Below are positions 54,320 to 64,000 of a stretch of DNA of 64,000 nt, in pieces. This DNA comes from Podocnemis expansa (Eukaryota; Chordata; Testudines; Podocnemididae). The position numbers and the translations under genes are program-made. The notes under the pieces are model-generated. The model made no database searches, was not told the DNA's origin, and saw only the letters and a list, made by a program, of their open reading frames with translations. Numbering within the stretch: the first letter of the stretch is position 1; each line of letters begins with the position of its first letter. The stretch is taken from assembly GCA_007922195.1 (NCBI GenBank), contig ML682067.1:788283-852282 (forward strand), given 5' to 3'.

Positions 54320-56260
54320 TCATGTAAAAATTGCCTTATTCAACTTATGTAAAAGAGAAGGTGAAGGGATGGGATAGCACCACAACCCAGGTGTCTCTTT
54401 GTAGGCTGAGTTCTTGAGAGAAACAGGCCTGTGTACTACTGACTTGCTGCAGAGAATCTGTTTAAATTTCTGAAATGTTTGATAACCCAGGGGAGCATGT
54501 GACTTGTTGCAGGGCTTTTTAACAAGGTTGGTAAAAGGTATGGCTAAGAAGGCAAAGATGGGCAAAAATCTATTTTCTTATCCTACTAGGCCTAGAAAGG
54601 CCAAGACTTGCTTTTTAGTTTTTTGTATGGGCTGTTTGTAGGACCTCAGCTTTGTCCGCTAGGGGTTATACGATACTCTTGCCTACTAGATACCGCAAAT
54701 ACTTCTTTTCACATTTCCCTACCTTGCACTTCTTTGAGTTTGCTGTTAACTGGGACTCCCGTAGAGCTTGAAGGATGACTGCTAAGTTCTGGACTTGAGT
54801 GAGCCAGTTTGGACTGTACACAATCACATTATCTAGATAAGCCACTCTGTAGTGATGGTGAAATTCTAACACTGGTACATCAGCCTTTGAAAGGTGGCCA
54901 GCACCCCATGCAACTCAAAAGGAATAGTAACAAATTAGAATAAGCCTACTGGCATGGAAAATAACTGGGTAGGTTTTTTTCAGGAGCTGGGAGTAAGGGG
55001 GTTTTGCCACTAGTCCTTTGTTAGCTCTAATGTTGTGATAAAGCAGACTTGACTGAAGTGATCCAGCAGATCATTGACTTGGACTTTGGTTCTACATCAA
55101 AGCCAGAAATGGCGCTTATCTGATGGAAATGCAAAATTGTGCAATTCCATCAACTTTGATACCAAAACCACTGAACAACACCAGGGACTCTGGGACACTT
55201 CAGTTACTCCCAGTCTTCAGAGTTCCCGTGCTCCATAGTTTCCTGTGTAACAAAGGTTTAACATCTTCTGGGATTTAATATAACTTCCAAATGAGCTTGG
55301 CATCTGCCCTATATGGGTGTGGCAAGTCAACAGCAAGATTTGTCCCTTTACCGGGAGCTAAAACTGTCTACTTGTAAGCTCTCAGGAGGTTGTTTATTTA
55401 TCTTCTTTGCCCCTGAGACAGCCCTTCTCCTTGTAGCTACTCCTCTATCTCAGTTTTGGACTTCTTAGGGAGATGAGGCCCCAGATCCTCTTCTCTCTCC
55501 TCCAGGTGGATGAAGAGATTTTTTCCCTTTCAGAGTTTTAATATATTTACATGTTGAAATGGCTTTTGTTTTTGTTGAGCTGGGCAATACATTTTGTAGT
55601 CTATTGATTCCATGGAGCACTTCATATAGGCCCTGCCCTTTGGCCAGGAGATTTCTCTATGAGCTAGGAAGGAGTAGAAGCAGGAGGACTCAGTTGTTCT
55701 GTTCCCTCCCTGGGGTCCACCCTTTACGGAGGCTCTTCTCTAGGCTCCATGGAGTTCCTTCCAACACAGGCCCACACTTGTTCTCCCATCCAAGACTTCT
55801 TTTGCTCTCTTTCTGAGGCCTGAAATCTTGTGATTTGAAAAAATCAGCTTGAGTGATGAGGAAATAGGTCCCAGGCACTCTCAGGGGGAGGTTCTTTCAT
55901 GCTTCTGAAGTAGTTCTGGGCTGGAGGGAATAGATTTTCTCTCAGGAGGATCTAAAGATGTTCCTAGCTGCATCCCAAGATCACTGGCCACTGTAGGCAA
56001 TCCACCACTCCTACCCAGAAGCACTCTAGCTGGTCTGCTTCCTGCAAAATGACAGATGCCATTGGGTTCATATTGATTTCTTCATTGATGTAGAAATACT
56101 GGACATATTGCTTTGAATCCAGAGCTTTAGGTAAGACTAAGTCCCACTGAAGTAGAATTTGTCCATACCTCAAATCTATCAATCATGTCTCCAGGTTTGG
56201 CACTATTCTATGCGAACTACAAAGCACCTCAGGGTCAGTTTTATTGGTTGGTTTGGGCTT
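54320..56260 (-). mobile_element. Decayed Ty3/gypsy-like retrotransposon internal region
   Basis: On the - strand, three landmarks occur in the correct order. A protease-like end DCLQWPVILGCSW is near 55975. The reverse-transcriptase active-site region AYLDNVIVYSPNWLTQVQNL with LTANSKKCKVG is at 54666-54872. The connection region LPIFAFLAIPFTNLVKKPCN with FQKFKQILCSK is at 54440-54565. YLDD reads YLDN. No LTRs were found and most of the frame is lost. Confidence 0.75.
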
Positions 56261-57805
56261 TCATCTGCTTAGCTGTTGAAGCATCTTAAGCAGCTGCATT
56301 CCATCACAGGGCATTCCCACTGAATGTGCATAGGTTGCCTTCAATTATGACACACCACTGGCCCTTTGTGGGAGAGTGGTGGTAGTCTCTTGAAAATCCG
56401 GGATCTTGGGGAGTCTGTGGTGGGGGAAAGATTCAGTTGCCCAAGATGGGCCAACATTGTGACTCTTTCTAAGCTGGTACATTATCATGTCTCATCTCCT
56501 TTCTAAATGTGGCCAGCCAAGAGGGAGCCCAATCTCCCACACCTGCTAATTTGGTCTCTAAGACCAATGGAGACTAACACAGCAAGTCCTTAGAACCCTA
56601 CTGGTTTCTAATACCCTCTTTTCCCAGTCTATGTTTATAATTAACTCACTCTATAATTAAGTGCCCATCCCATCACAATATATTAAATTTAAAATGTAAT
56701 CTAAGCCAACTCTCCTTTCACTCTCTTAGTTCATCTTGTCTTACCTGTGCTTGTCTTTTATGTCTCAGTTCCTCAGTGCCTACACACAGGAACAACTCTT
56801 CCCCCATGCTGACCCCACTTGCAGAAATGGCTGGCTGCACAGTTAGTCTCAGGACTGGGGTCTTAGTTTGCAAGCTCCACCAGACATGGACTATCTTGAT
56901 ATTTGTTACTTGAGCACATTATCAGTGCTTAATACATAATAACGTATCTTTCTTGCCATTTGATTTACAGTTATATCTATTTTGCAAAAAGCTAAATCCC
57001 TCCTCCTTAACTTGCCTCCTTAACTCCTCCCCTCACCTCTTTCTTTTAAGCACAACATGTATTATTTGTGCTCTGAAGACCCTAGTTTATCTGAATAGAA
57101 CAAGGAACATGGAATTCTCTTAGGTAAGCAGTTGTACAAATGGGAGGATATTCAATACCAATGATGCTCACTGTGGGACATGTTTCAGTTTTGAAAAATG
57201 GGGATTTGGGATTAAGGGGAGGGTCTGGTAAATGAGTCTTACTATACTGATCATATTTAGACCCGGATCTTTCAAAGAGAGCTGTGTGGACATAGGCAGA
57301 ACTCCGTTGATGTCAACAGGGCCCTGGGAAGGTACATGGACATCAACTGTTGGGGGGCAGAGCCATCTTCTGACTGTGAGTTTGTACAGCACCTAGCACA
57401 AAGAGACCCAACTGCCATTGATGTCTTTCAGCATTACAGTAATAAAAATAATAAATAAGTGTAAATGTAGAAAGTGTTTCCAAAATTGAACCAACTCCTA
57501 AAATCAAACTGCTGATTTAGCTGTTGTGTAACTGTCAAGACAGAGGTCACAAAACCTGTCAACTTCACAGTATTTTCTTTTCAAAAGAACCTTCAGGGTT
57601 CAATACAATAGGAAAAGCCCCTGTCTACCCCAACATTAAAAATGGGGTTACCTTTTATAAGAAACGGAAGAATGCAAAGCCCTTGTGGTTGTATTCTATG
57701 TGGGTTTTGGTGGTTATTCTCAGAAGAGGATGCTGGAAAGTAAGAAACTTGCTGATGTCATCTTTAATTCACCACTAGACACCCAGAAAAAAATGCTGAT
57801 AGGTC
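56261..57805. other. Intergenic, upstream of IL22
   Basis: Non-coding. The last 400 bp would hold the proximal IL22 promoter. A nuclear-receptor half-site AGGTCA lies at 57544-57549 but is not convincing as a full ROR element. Confidence 0.45.
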
Positions 57806-57813
57806 TATATAAG
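57806..57813 (+). promoter_or_regulatory. IL22: IL22 TATA box
   Basis: TATATAAG lies in AT-rich sequence, with a predicted start site about 30 bp downstream (near 57836). It is the only strong TATA-like motif in the 250 bp before the gene. Confidence 0.6.
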
Positions 57814-57835
57814 GCGCACCTAGACTCCTGCAGAG

Positions 57836-57990
57836 CATAACGAGAATCCCAGCAAAGGTAAGATCTGAGCTTTACCTGGCTTACACGCTTTGTCTTACCC
57901 AGTCTCTCTGTCTCTCTGATGATGGCCTTCTCTCTCTCTCATCAATTCAGAGAACAGCTCAGCTGAACTCATTACTTTGGACTGTGAGCC
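57836..57990 (+). promoter_or_regulatory. IL22: IL22 5' UTR, probably split by a small intron
   Basis: Between the TATA box and the start codon there is a good donor (AAAG|GTAAGA, intron from 57858) and a strong acceptor (pyrimidine tract plus TTCAG ending 57950). This would give a short non-coding exon of about 22 bp, a 93-bp intron, and a coding exon starting at 57951. The splice is inferred from the motifs. Confidence 0.5.
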
Positions 57991-58191
57991 ATGGTGCCCC
58001 CACAGAACTGGAGATGGTGCTCCCTCGCATGGATCTCTTTCTTCTGCTGCTCTCTCCCTCCCCTTCTCTTTGCACTGCCTGTGGCTCCAAAAGGACCAGG
58101 AATTGCTCCTGCCAGTGACTCCTGCACACTCAGAAAGATCAACTTTCAGCAGTCCTACATCAGGAATCGCACCTACACATTGGCCAAACTG
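57991..58191 (+). CDS. IL22: IL22 coding exon 1
   Basis: The start ATG is at 57991. The exon encodes the signal peptide, APASDSCTLRKINFQQSY and IRNRTYTLAKL, and stops at donor GTATAG (58192). No other in-frame ATG upstream gives a signal peptide. Confidence 0.93.
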
Positions 58192-60821
58192 GTATAGTAA
58201 CCTATGTATCTATTGTGGTAATATTTGAGTGTCTTCTTTATTGCCATGGGTCTCTCCTCCCATCTTCGACTTTCTCTTCTATTCTCCCTGTTTGCAAGCC
58301 TGCACCTGGACACACAGCAGTGCTGCACTGGTGCTTTTAGATGCGGGTACAGTATACTAGCTGCATAGTACATAGCTTTGGGGAAACCACAACCACTGTA
58401 ACTCGCCCAACTTGTGTGGAGGGCTAACCCAGTGGTAAAGCACAGCTCTTTTCTAATGAATTGCTGTGTACACTATCCAAATTCATCTGTTTTCAATGTG
58501 TATGGCAAATTTTGAAACAATAGTTTTCATTTCTCTCTTCCCCTAGCCCCATTCAAAGCTGGGCAGGGACATGACTCCAGAAATAATTAGCACACTGCTT
58601 GTAAGAGTGTAGCCTCCCTAAAGTTCTTCTGATTCTCCTGCCCCCAAGTAGACTCAACCTTTTCCTTCCCTCCAGGGGTCCCTTTTGAGGTATAATTCCA
58701 GAATCCTGCAACTGTTGCCCAAAGGAAGTGTCAGTTGTAGCGTGCTGGGCTATTGTTGCAGAATACTGTCAATTTTTATAAGGCTTGTATCTTCATCTAT
58801 CACCTCCTTGCTACCTCTCAGGCTAGGCTCTCGGACCAGGACACAGACAACAGGCTCATTGGACAGCACCTATATGTTAATGTCAAGGTGAGGTTTACAT
58901 ATTCTGTAAACAGCCTGATGCACAAGCAACTTTTATTGCTTTTTTTATGATTTAGTGTGACCCTCCTCCTTTGTGTTTTGCAGGAGACTAATCGCTGCTA
59001 TGTGATGAGGAGAGTAGTAGAGATCATAGTGAAAGAAGTACTTCTGTCTGAGCCCCAAATTCATTATCCACACATCCATGAGGTGGCACAGTTCTTAGCC
59101 TCATTGAGCAACGAGCTAAGTGGCTGTGTAAGTATGAAGTAATTCTATAGACTCTGGCTGTTTCCCATCCCCAGATCCTACCTCTCCTTCACTTTCTCTT
59201 TTCTGGGTACCATCCTTAGTGCTGCTCTCAGGTGGCTTTTGAATTTCAAGTGTTACCTTAGCAGTGTGCTGTAGTCAGGCAAAGTGACCACTCACTGAGT
59301 GCTGAAATCAAAGCAAACCTCAGATCAAGATACCCAAATTTAGTTTTGTGAAATCTAGTCGATTAATAGAAAGGTGTGAAACAGAAAAACCGCACTGTCA
59401 CACATTCACCAACCAAACCATGGGTTTTGTCTTTCAGAAATTCTCAGGACACAGACAACATATTGAAAAGAATCTGGAAGAAATGAAAAACAAAATGAAA
59501 CAGGTACATTTGATTTCAGAGACTTAACAAGACCAGTGCCAGGCCCCCAAGTAGCTATTACAAATAATTTACTTGATGATTTAAGACTATCAGATTCATG
59601 AATTGGCCTTGGTTTGCCAGGTCATTATTTTACGTTGTTGTTTTAATATCACTATTAAGCTTGACCCAAAGCCCACTGAAGTCAGTTGGAGTCTCTGTTC
59701 ACTCCAGTGGACCTTGAATCAGGCCCATTATCAGCTGTGACTAATGGTGAGGGGAAAAAAAACATTTTGGTTGCCTCCTATATGATATGAAGTTATAAAC
59801 AGTTTAAGGTAGAAAAAATAGTTGTGAAGCAAGCCTTCTAAAGTGAGCGGAGATTATTTAAGAGGTGAAGACTGCAATGGTGATGGGGTGGAAGGCTAGG
59901 GATATTTCCAATCCCCTTGGTCTTGTTTTATTTAGATTTTAAACTCTTTGGCATAGAAATCACATCGTATCAATAGCCCTGAACTGCAAACACACAAATG
60001 AACAGTTCCACTGAAGCCAATGAGATTACTCACTTGTGTAAAATTACTCATATGTGCAAGCTCTGGCAGGCTTGGGGCCTTTGTTTGTTAATGGTGCTGA
60101 GCCGGTATGTTCCTGAAGCAGGAACTTGGACCTTATGTCTCATATTGCCCTAACTGAGATTGTAATGATATGTGAGCAGTAATAGAGCCAACCCTATGTG
60201 CATTTATTTAAAGTTATGGGAAAAATTGCAATTTTTAGTTGTAAAAGAAAACAAATACAATTTAAGAATTTAAGTACTTCCCACACTATGGCTGCTCTAA
60301 CACAGTGTGATCCTTGTTGGAAAGAGACCATAGATTGGATCAATCAGTTAGAGACCACAATCTCAGATGTCATATTAAAAGCATCATAAGCCAAATTCAG
60401 CACTGCTATGGTGCTACTGTATATTAAGTCATATGTTTACTTGATAATTTTCTATAGTAATTTAAAATGGAACTGGGCAAAGCCCTGGAATATAGAATCC
60501 AGGGACCAAGCCTGTATTGGCATGGTTTGGACTACATCCATCTTGCGGTCTAGCCAATGTTAACAGAATTATTTGTAAGAGTAAGGTAAACAGAATTGGA
60601 CCCTGTTTCTATGAAAATGCCATATTCCAGTGTAAATCTTCAGTGACATAATGAGATATTAAAGAATTTTCTTTTTTTTCCTATACATATAGTTGGGACT
60701 GAATGGAAAGAACAAAGCAATTGGGGAGCTGGATTTGCTCTTTGATTACATGGAAAATGCGTGTACTGAAGCACCAAAAAGAACCGTTACTAGTAAGGGA
60801 GGAAACAAGAAGAAAAACTGA
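57991..60821 (+). CDS. IL22: Interleukin-22, complete coding sequence (five coding exons)
   Basis: Exons 57991-58191, 58822-58887, 58984-59127, 59438-59503 and 60693-60821 join, all in phase 0, to a 201-residue secreted cytokine. Family knowledge: IL-22 is an IL-10-family helical cytokine from T and innate lymphoid cells that acts on epithelia through IL22RA1/IL10RB. Seen here: a hydrophobic signal peptide (about residues 9-32), the IL-22 signature NFQQSYIRNRTYTLAK, RLIGQHLY, YPHIHEVAQFLASLSNEL, and the helix-F motif KAIGELDLLF. The four disulfide cysteines are present (C45, C94, C137, C183). Only one of the three human N-glycosylation sequons is kept (N59-R-T). The protein runs 18 residues past the last Cys with a basic tail ending GGNKKKN, longer than human IL-22 (179 residues, ending just after the last Cys). 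The upstream neighbour MDM1 confirms orthology. Confidence 0.95.
58822..58887 (+). CDS. IL22: IL22 coding exon 2
   Basis: The exon is 66 bp between acceptor ACCTCTCAG and donor GTGAGG. It encodes ARLSDQDTDNRLIGQHLYVN plus VK, aligning with the human segment around RLIGEKL. Confidence 0.95.
58984..59127 (+). CDS. IL22: IL22 coding exon 3
   Basis: The exon is 144 bp between acceptor TTTTGCAG and donor GTAAGT. It encodes ETNRCYVMRRVVEIIVKEVL through LASLSNELSGC, the central helices with two disulfide cysteines. Confidence 0.95.
59438..59503 (+). CDS. IL22: IL22 coding exon 4
   Basis: The exon is 66 bp between acceptor TCTTTCAG and donor GTACAT. It encodes KFSGHRQHIEKNLEEMKNKM plus KQ, a charged helix matching the human HIQRNVQKLK region. 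Confidence 0.94.
59504..60692 (+). other. IL22: IL22 last intron
   Basis: 1.2 kb intron without recognisable elements. Confidence 0.7.
60693..60821 (+). CDS. IL22: IL22 coding exon 5 with extended C-terminus
   Basis: After acceptor ACATATAG the exon encodes LGLNGKNKAIGELDLLFDYM, ENAC, then an 18-residue tail rich in Lys/Arg/Thr and a TGA at 60819-60821. The core motif AIGELDLLF is diagnostic of IL-22. Confidence 0.95.
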   Translation: MGLNGKNKAIGELDLLFDYMENACTEAPKRTVTSKGGNKKKN

Positions 60822-61515
60822 AAGAACCTCCAAGAAACCACTGCTATAGTACAAACCATTTTTCTATTCAGAAAAGTCAACTATAAGAATGGTAGTTGTT
60901 TAGCAGTGCAAAATGCAACAGGACAGATTTTAATTTTGGACCCGTTACAGGGTATGTATAATTGCGTATCTTGAAAAAAAACCACCTCCATTATAATGTT
61001 TGTGGCTCTAATTTGGCAAAGCACTGCTTAATAGTAAAAGCATAGCTAAGTCCCTTTGAAGTCAATAGGCTTTAAGTAAATGCTTAAGTATTTTATTGAG
61101 TGCAACCTATGTGCATAAGCACAAGTGGATATTTTGAAAGATACGCACTTATGTATACTGGCATCTGTTCTAATCTGTCCTTAATGTGAAAATCTTTCTA
61201 GAAAATTTTGCTGTCTTTTTGTTAAATCGATTGTTCTCTAGAAAACAAATTTCAGGTGCTTTTAGTGAAAAGAGTTGCCAGTCTTTTAATATTTAATGCT
61301 AATTTATTGAACATCAGTAATTATGCAATTCATTTATTTATATAAGTTAAAAGTGTGAATGTATTTATGAAAAGGTACCAGAGCCTTTTACATGAAATAT
61401 GATATAACTTACACTGTTACTGTTATATTTAAAAAAGATACATTTGAAGGAGCTGCTTATTTGATATCTCTTTCATTGTTATTTATTATAATAAATACTG
61501 TGGGTTTCCAAATAT
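60822..61515 (+). promoter_or_regulatory. IL22: IL22 3' UTR with AU-rich elements and poly(A) signal
   Basis: The region contains ATTTA pentamers at roughly 61290, 61301, 61332-61340 (two overlapping, ATTTATTTA), 61372 and 61481. AATAAA is at 61490-61495. Clusters of this type are typical instability elements of cytokine mRNAs. Confidence 0.6.
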
Positions 61516-62533
61516 TGCAGTTTCATGACGTTTCCTTTCTAACTCAAACCCTGGCACATTCAAGAAGGTGCTGTATGGCTGATGGTCTATTGGTCACACA
61601 GTACACTGTTGCGGGGTGACGTGAGGTCAAGGATTGGGACATGCTGTTATGTGTTTTGTGTTCTGCCTAGTTTGTGGTAGCTACAAGGCTAGAGTATTAT
61701 GGGATAACTTACATTGTTGCTGTGAGTCTTGAGTCTATTAAAGAAGAATGGTCTGGTTTTAAGCATAACTGTGTCCATGTCTGCTAGTTTCCAAGTGAAA
61801 AGTAATTCTCATTGTCCAATGTAACACATGCTTCTTCCTCTGTGGGGAGAATTCAATTTGGAACATTACAGGGCCTCACAGGGGCAGCTTTGCACACCTC
61901 CCACCCCCATGGTGGTAGGAAGGTGGAACCAGATCAGCCCCCACCCTTCCCAGTTGTCATTGCACCAGGGAGTAATAGACAAAGTGAAGGAATGCTGGGG
62001 GATTCCTGCTGCCCAGGGTATGAGCATAAAGCTAGTGTGTAGCTAACTGTCCACATCCCTTGTGCCATGTGCAGTTCATCCAAGGGACCTTCCACTGCCT
62101 TGTGATCACCTAATCAGCACCATGATGAATCCCTTCTCCCCTCAACCCCGCCTGCCCTTTTGCATCAGAGTCACACTGGGGCATGGATGTGAACTTCAGT
62201 GGAGATAGTCCTGATTTACACTGATCGAAGTGAGAGGTGAAAGAGCCCCAATCTATACTTCTGAGCAATTTCCATGGGAATTAAAAGGAGACATGAAAAG
62301 TACTTACAATAATAACCTTGCTCATCTCCCACTGATTGCCTACTACCTACTTACTGCAGTGTTTTCACTAGCCTGAGTCAGAGGGAAACCCTTTCCCACT
62401 GACTCAATGCTACTTCTTCTGCAGGGTTGATGTTACTATGTCAGCTTTCTGAGTGGGTCCTCATAGATCTGATCCATGGATCAGGGAAATTGATCTACTA
62501 GAATGTCCACTATGGAAACAGCTTATTTTTCAG
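61516..62533. other. Intergenic after IL22
   Basis: No gene recognised. No IL26-like exon (the next cytokine in other vertebrates) was seen. Confidence 0.5.
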
Positions 62534-62650
62534 TTTTAGAATTGAATCATAGGGTTAGAAGGGACCTCATGAGATCATCTAGTCCAACCCCCCAGGCCCA
62601 GGACCTGCTACATGTCAAGCAGATGGGCTAGCCACTACACTATTTGCAGG
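62534..62650 (-). mobile_element. CR1 LINE 3' end fragment
   Basis: GAATCATAGGGTTAGAAGG followed by GACCTCATGAGATCATCTAG and TCCAACCCCC is the reverse complement of the CR1 3' end. Confidence 0.8.
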
Positions 62651-64000
62651 GCGGCAAACTTGTGCCATCAGTGAAGACAAGTGCCCAGGCTCCTGAGATT
62701 GGTTGCTCACTACCTGAGCTGGTAGGGTCCCTGGGAGGACGCAGCAGATATGTTTTGCATTGCCTGCTGGTAAGCCTTAATGGGTGATGCAAGTATAGCC
62801 TGTTCTTGGTCTGGTCCTATTTTTTGTATTTATCTATATTTATTTGTTTAGCTTTAAAATAATAAAGATGCCTATTCCAGGTTCTAGGCTTCCTACCATA
62901 ATTAATCATAAAATAAAGACAATTATTTTAAACATCAGCAACACTGAAATACATTCCATAGGAACTCCTCTGGCAGGCACCCTGTCCCTATCATCACTAT
63001 GAGATACATAATCTAGCCCTCTCCAGGCAGCCTCTCAAACAGCTGTCTTTTGCAGGATGCCCACATAGTCATCCCATTTAAGCTGTTTTGGACTGAAGGA
63101 GCCTTGGCTCAGAGACACCTCAATAATCTCTGTAAGTAAGGGACTGGTCAGAAAAGATGCTGCTCCCCTAGAGCCAAGGCTCAGGTTGTGTGATGAAGGT
63201 CTCCCAAACGCTCTAGTGCTTCAAGGAGCATTGCTGGCTGGAATTCTAATAGAGAAGACAAGGCCTTTGTCCCCTCAGGAACTTGCTCTGTGACCAAAGA
63301 AGAAGAAAACCCATTCCTAATATATCAGTCTTGGCAGCAAAATGGCAAGCAATTTTCTCACAATGAGAAGGACTCAGCCCAGCTGCTGAGCTGAGACAGC
63401 CTGGTAAATACCGACTGTCCACCATGTAAAACAAACTTACTGTGATTTTGCAGATGCTATAGTGGAGGAAAAAGACTTTTTCTTTGTGCCGCACAGACTA
63501 GCTTCCACAACACAGCATAGAAAATCTCTTTAGGTTGCAACTAATCAGCCTTGTCATGAGATTTCCACTACTGGAACTCTAATCTTCTTCCCTCCTGCTT
63601 CATTTGTCACAGATCCATAAACCAGTATGACCTGGGAGAACATAGGGGGTGCAAACAGACCCACTTCATTTACTCATATATAATTACAGAAAAGATAAAC
63701 ATCTAGACTTCACATAGCTGACATAGTGAAGCCCAAAATTTGAGTGCAGTTTCCATATCCTGCTGAGCAACAACCCAAACATCTCCTAGTCACAGTCAAC
63801 ACAGGGTTTTTCGGTGGTAACGTGCCCATGCTTCACAAGTGGCCAGAATCAATGAAAGCACTGGCAACTCTCATAGCTGCTGGAAGCATAATCTGGACAA
63901 CAGAAAGTGGAAAGTATCCAGATGGCCAGCCAACAACAGTTCTATCATGTCAGCTTTTGACTTTGAGATACACACAGTTGTTCAAATGCAGATCTGAATA
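62651..64000. other. Intergenic
   Basis: Nothing recognisable to the window end. Confidence 0.5.

Noticed and set aside
57544..57549. AGGTCA half-site upstream of IL22 as an RORgamma element
   Set aside because: The required A/T-rich 5' extension is not present, and a single hexamer is expected by chance.
61516..64000. IL26 exons
   Set aside because: I looked for IL-10-family motifs on both strands downstream of IL22 and found none. IL26 probably lies beyond the window.

Overview
This is vertebrate nuclear DNA. The organism is most likely a turtle, or another non-avian reptile with a similar repeat load. Two protein-coding genes can be recognised by their exons, both on the + strand: the 3' half of MDM1 (seven coding exons, 1935-36978) and a complete IL22 (57991-60821). 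In human 12q15 the transcriptional order is MDM1-IL22-IL26-IFNG, so the window covers the conserved MDM1/IL22 part of the interferon-gamma cytokine locus. IL26 and IFNG would be expected beyond the right edge. The reptile assignment rests on the repeats: CR1 LINEs with the (ATTCTATG) tail, DIRS tyrosine-recombinase retrotransposons, Penelope/Neptune-like elements with GIY-YIG endonuclease, and many hAT MITEs.

Layout. 1-10405: five MDM1 exons separated by introns with MITEs, a MIR-like SINE, a CR1 fragment and an inverted Penelope pair. 10406-35075: one 24.7 kb MDM1 intron built almost entirely from mobile DNA. It holds DIRS copy A (about 10.5-16.8 kb), a solo LTR with a 5-bp target duplication (16929-17713), and an LTR pair (18969-19750 and 33675-34506). 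Between those LTRs lie an almost intact hAT transposon (21669-25320, perfect 17-bp TIRs and 8-bp TSD) and DIRS copy B (about 25.72-33.2 kb), which itself carries a CR1 and a hAT MITE. 35076-38030: the last two MDM1 exons and the 3' UTR. 38-57.8 kb: intergenic DNA with several hAT MITEs, a palindrome-rich patch, a Penelope element inserted into a CR1, and a decayed Ty3/gypsy element. 57.8-61.5 kb: IL22 with a TATA box, a probable non-coding first exon, five coding exons and an AU-rich 3' UTR. 61.5-64 kb: intergenic, with a CR1 end.

The two host genes are functionally unrelated neighbours: MDM1 is a centriolar microtubule-binding protein and IL-22 is a secreted IL-10-family cytokine. The most distinctive material is the mobile-element stratigraphy. 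Target-site duplications and shared termini allow element boundaries, and often insertion order, to be read directly from the sequence. I did not find a new host system. The best candidates for novelty are the basic C-terminal tail on IL-22, the near-intact hAT with foldback ends and a related MITE nearby, the Penelope copies with inverted termini, and an unidentified coding-like stretch at 20.3-20.6 kb.
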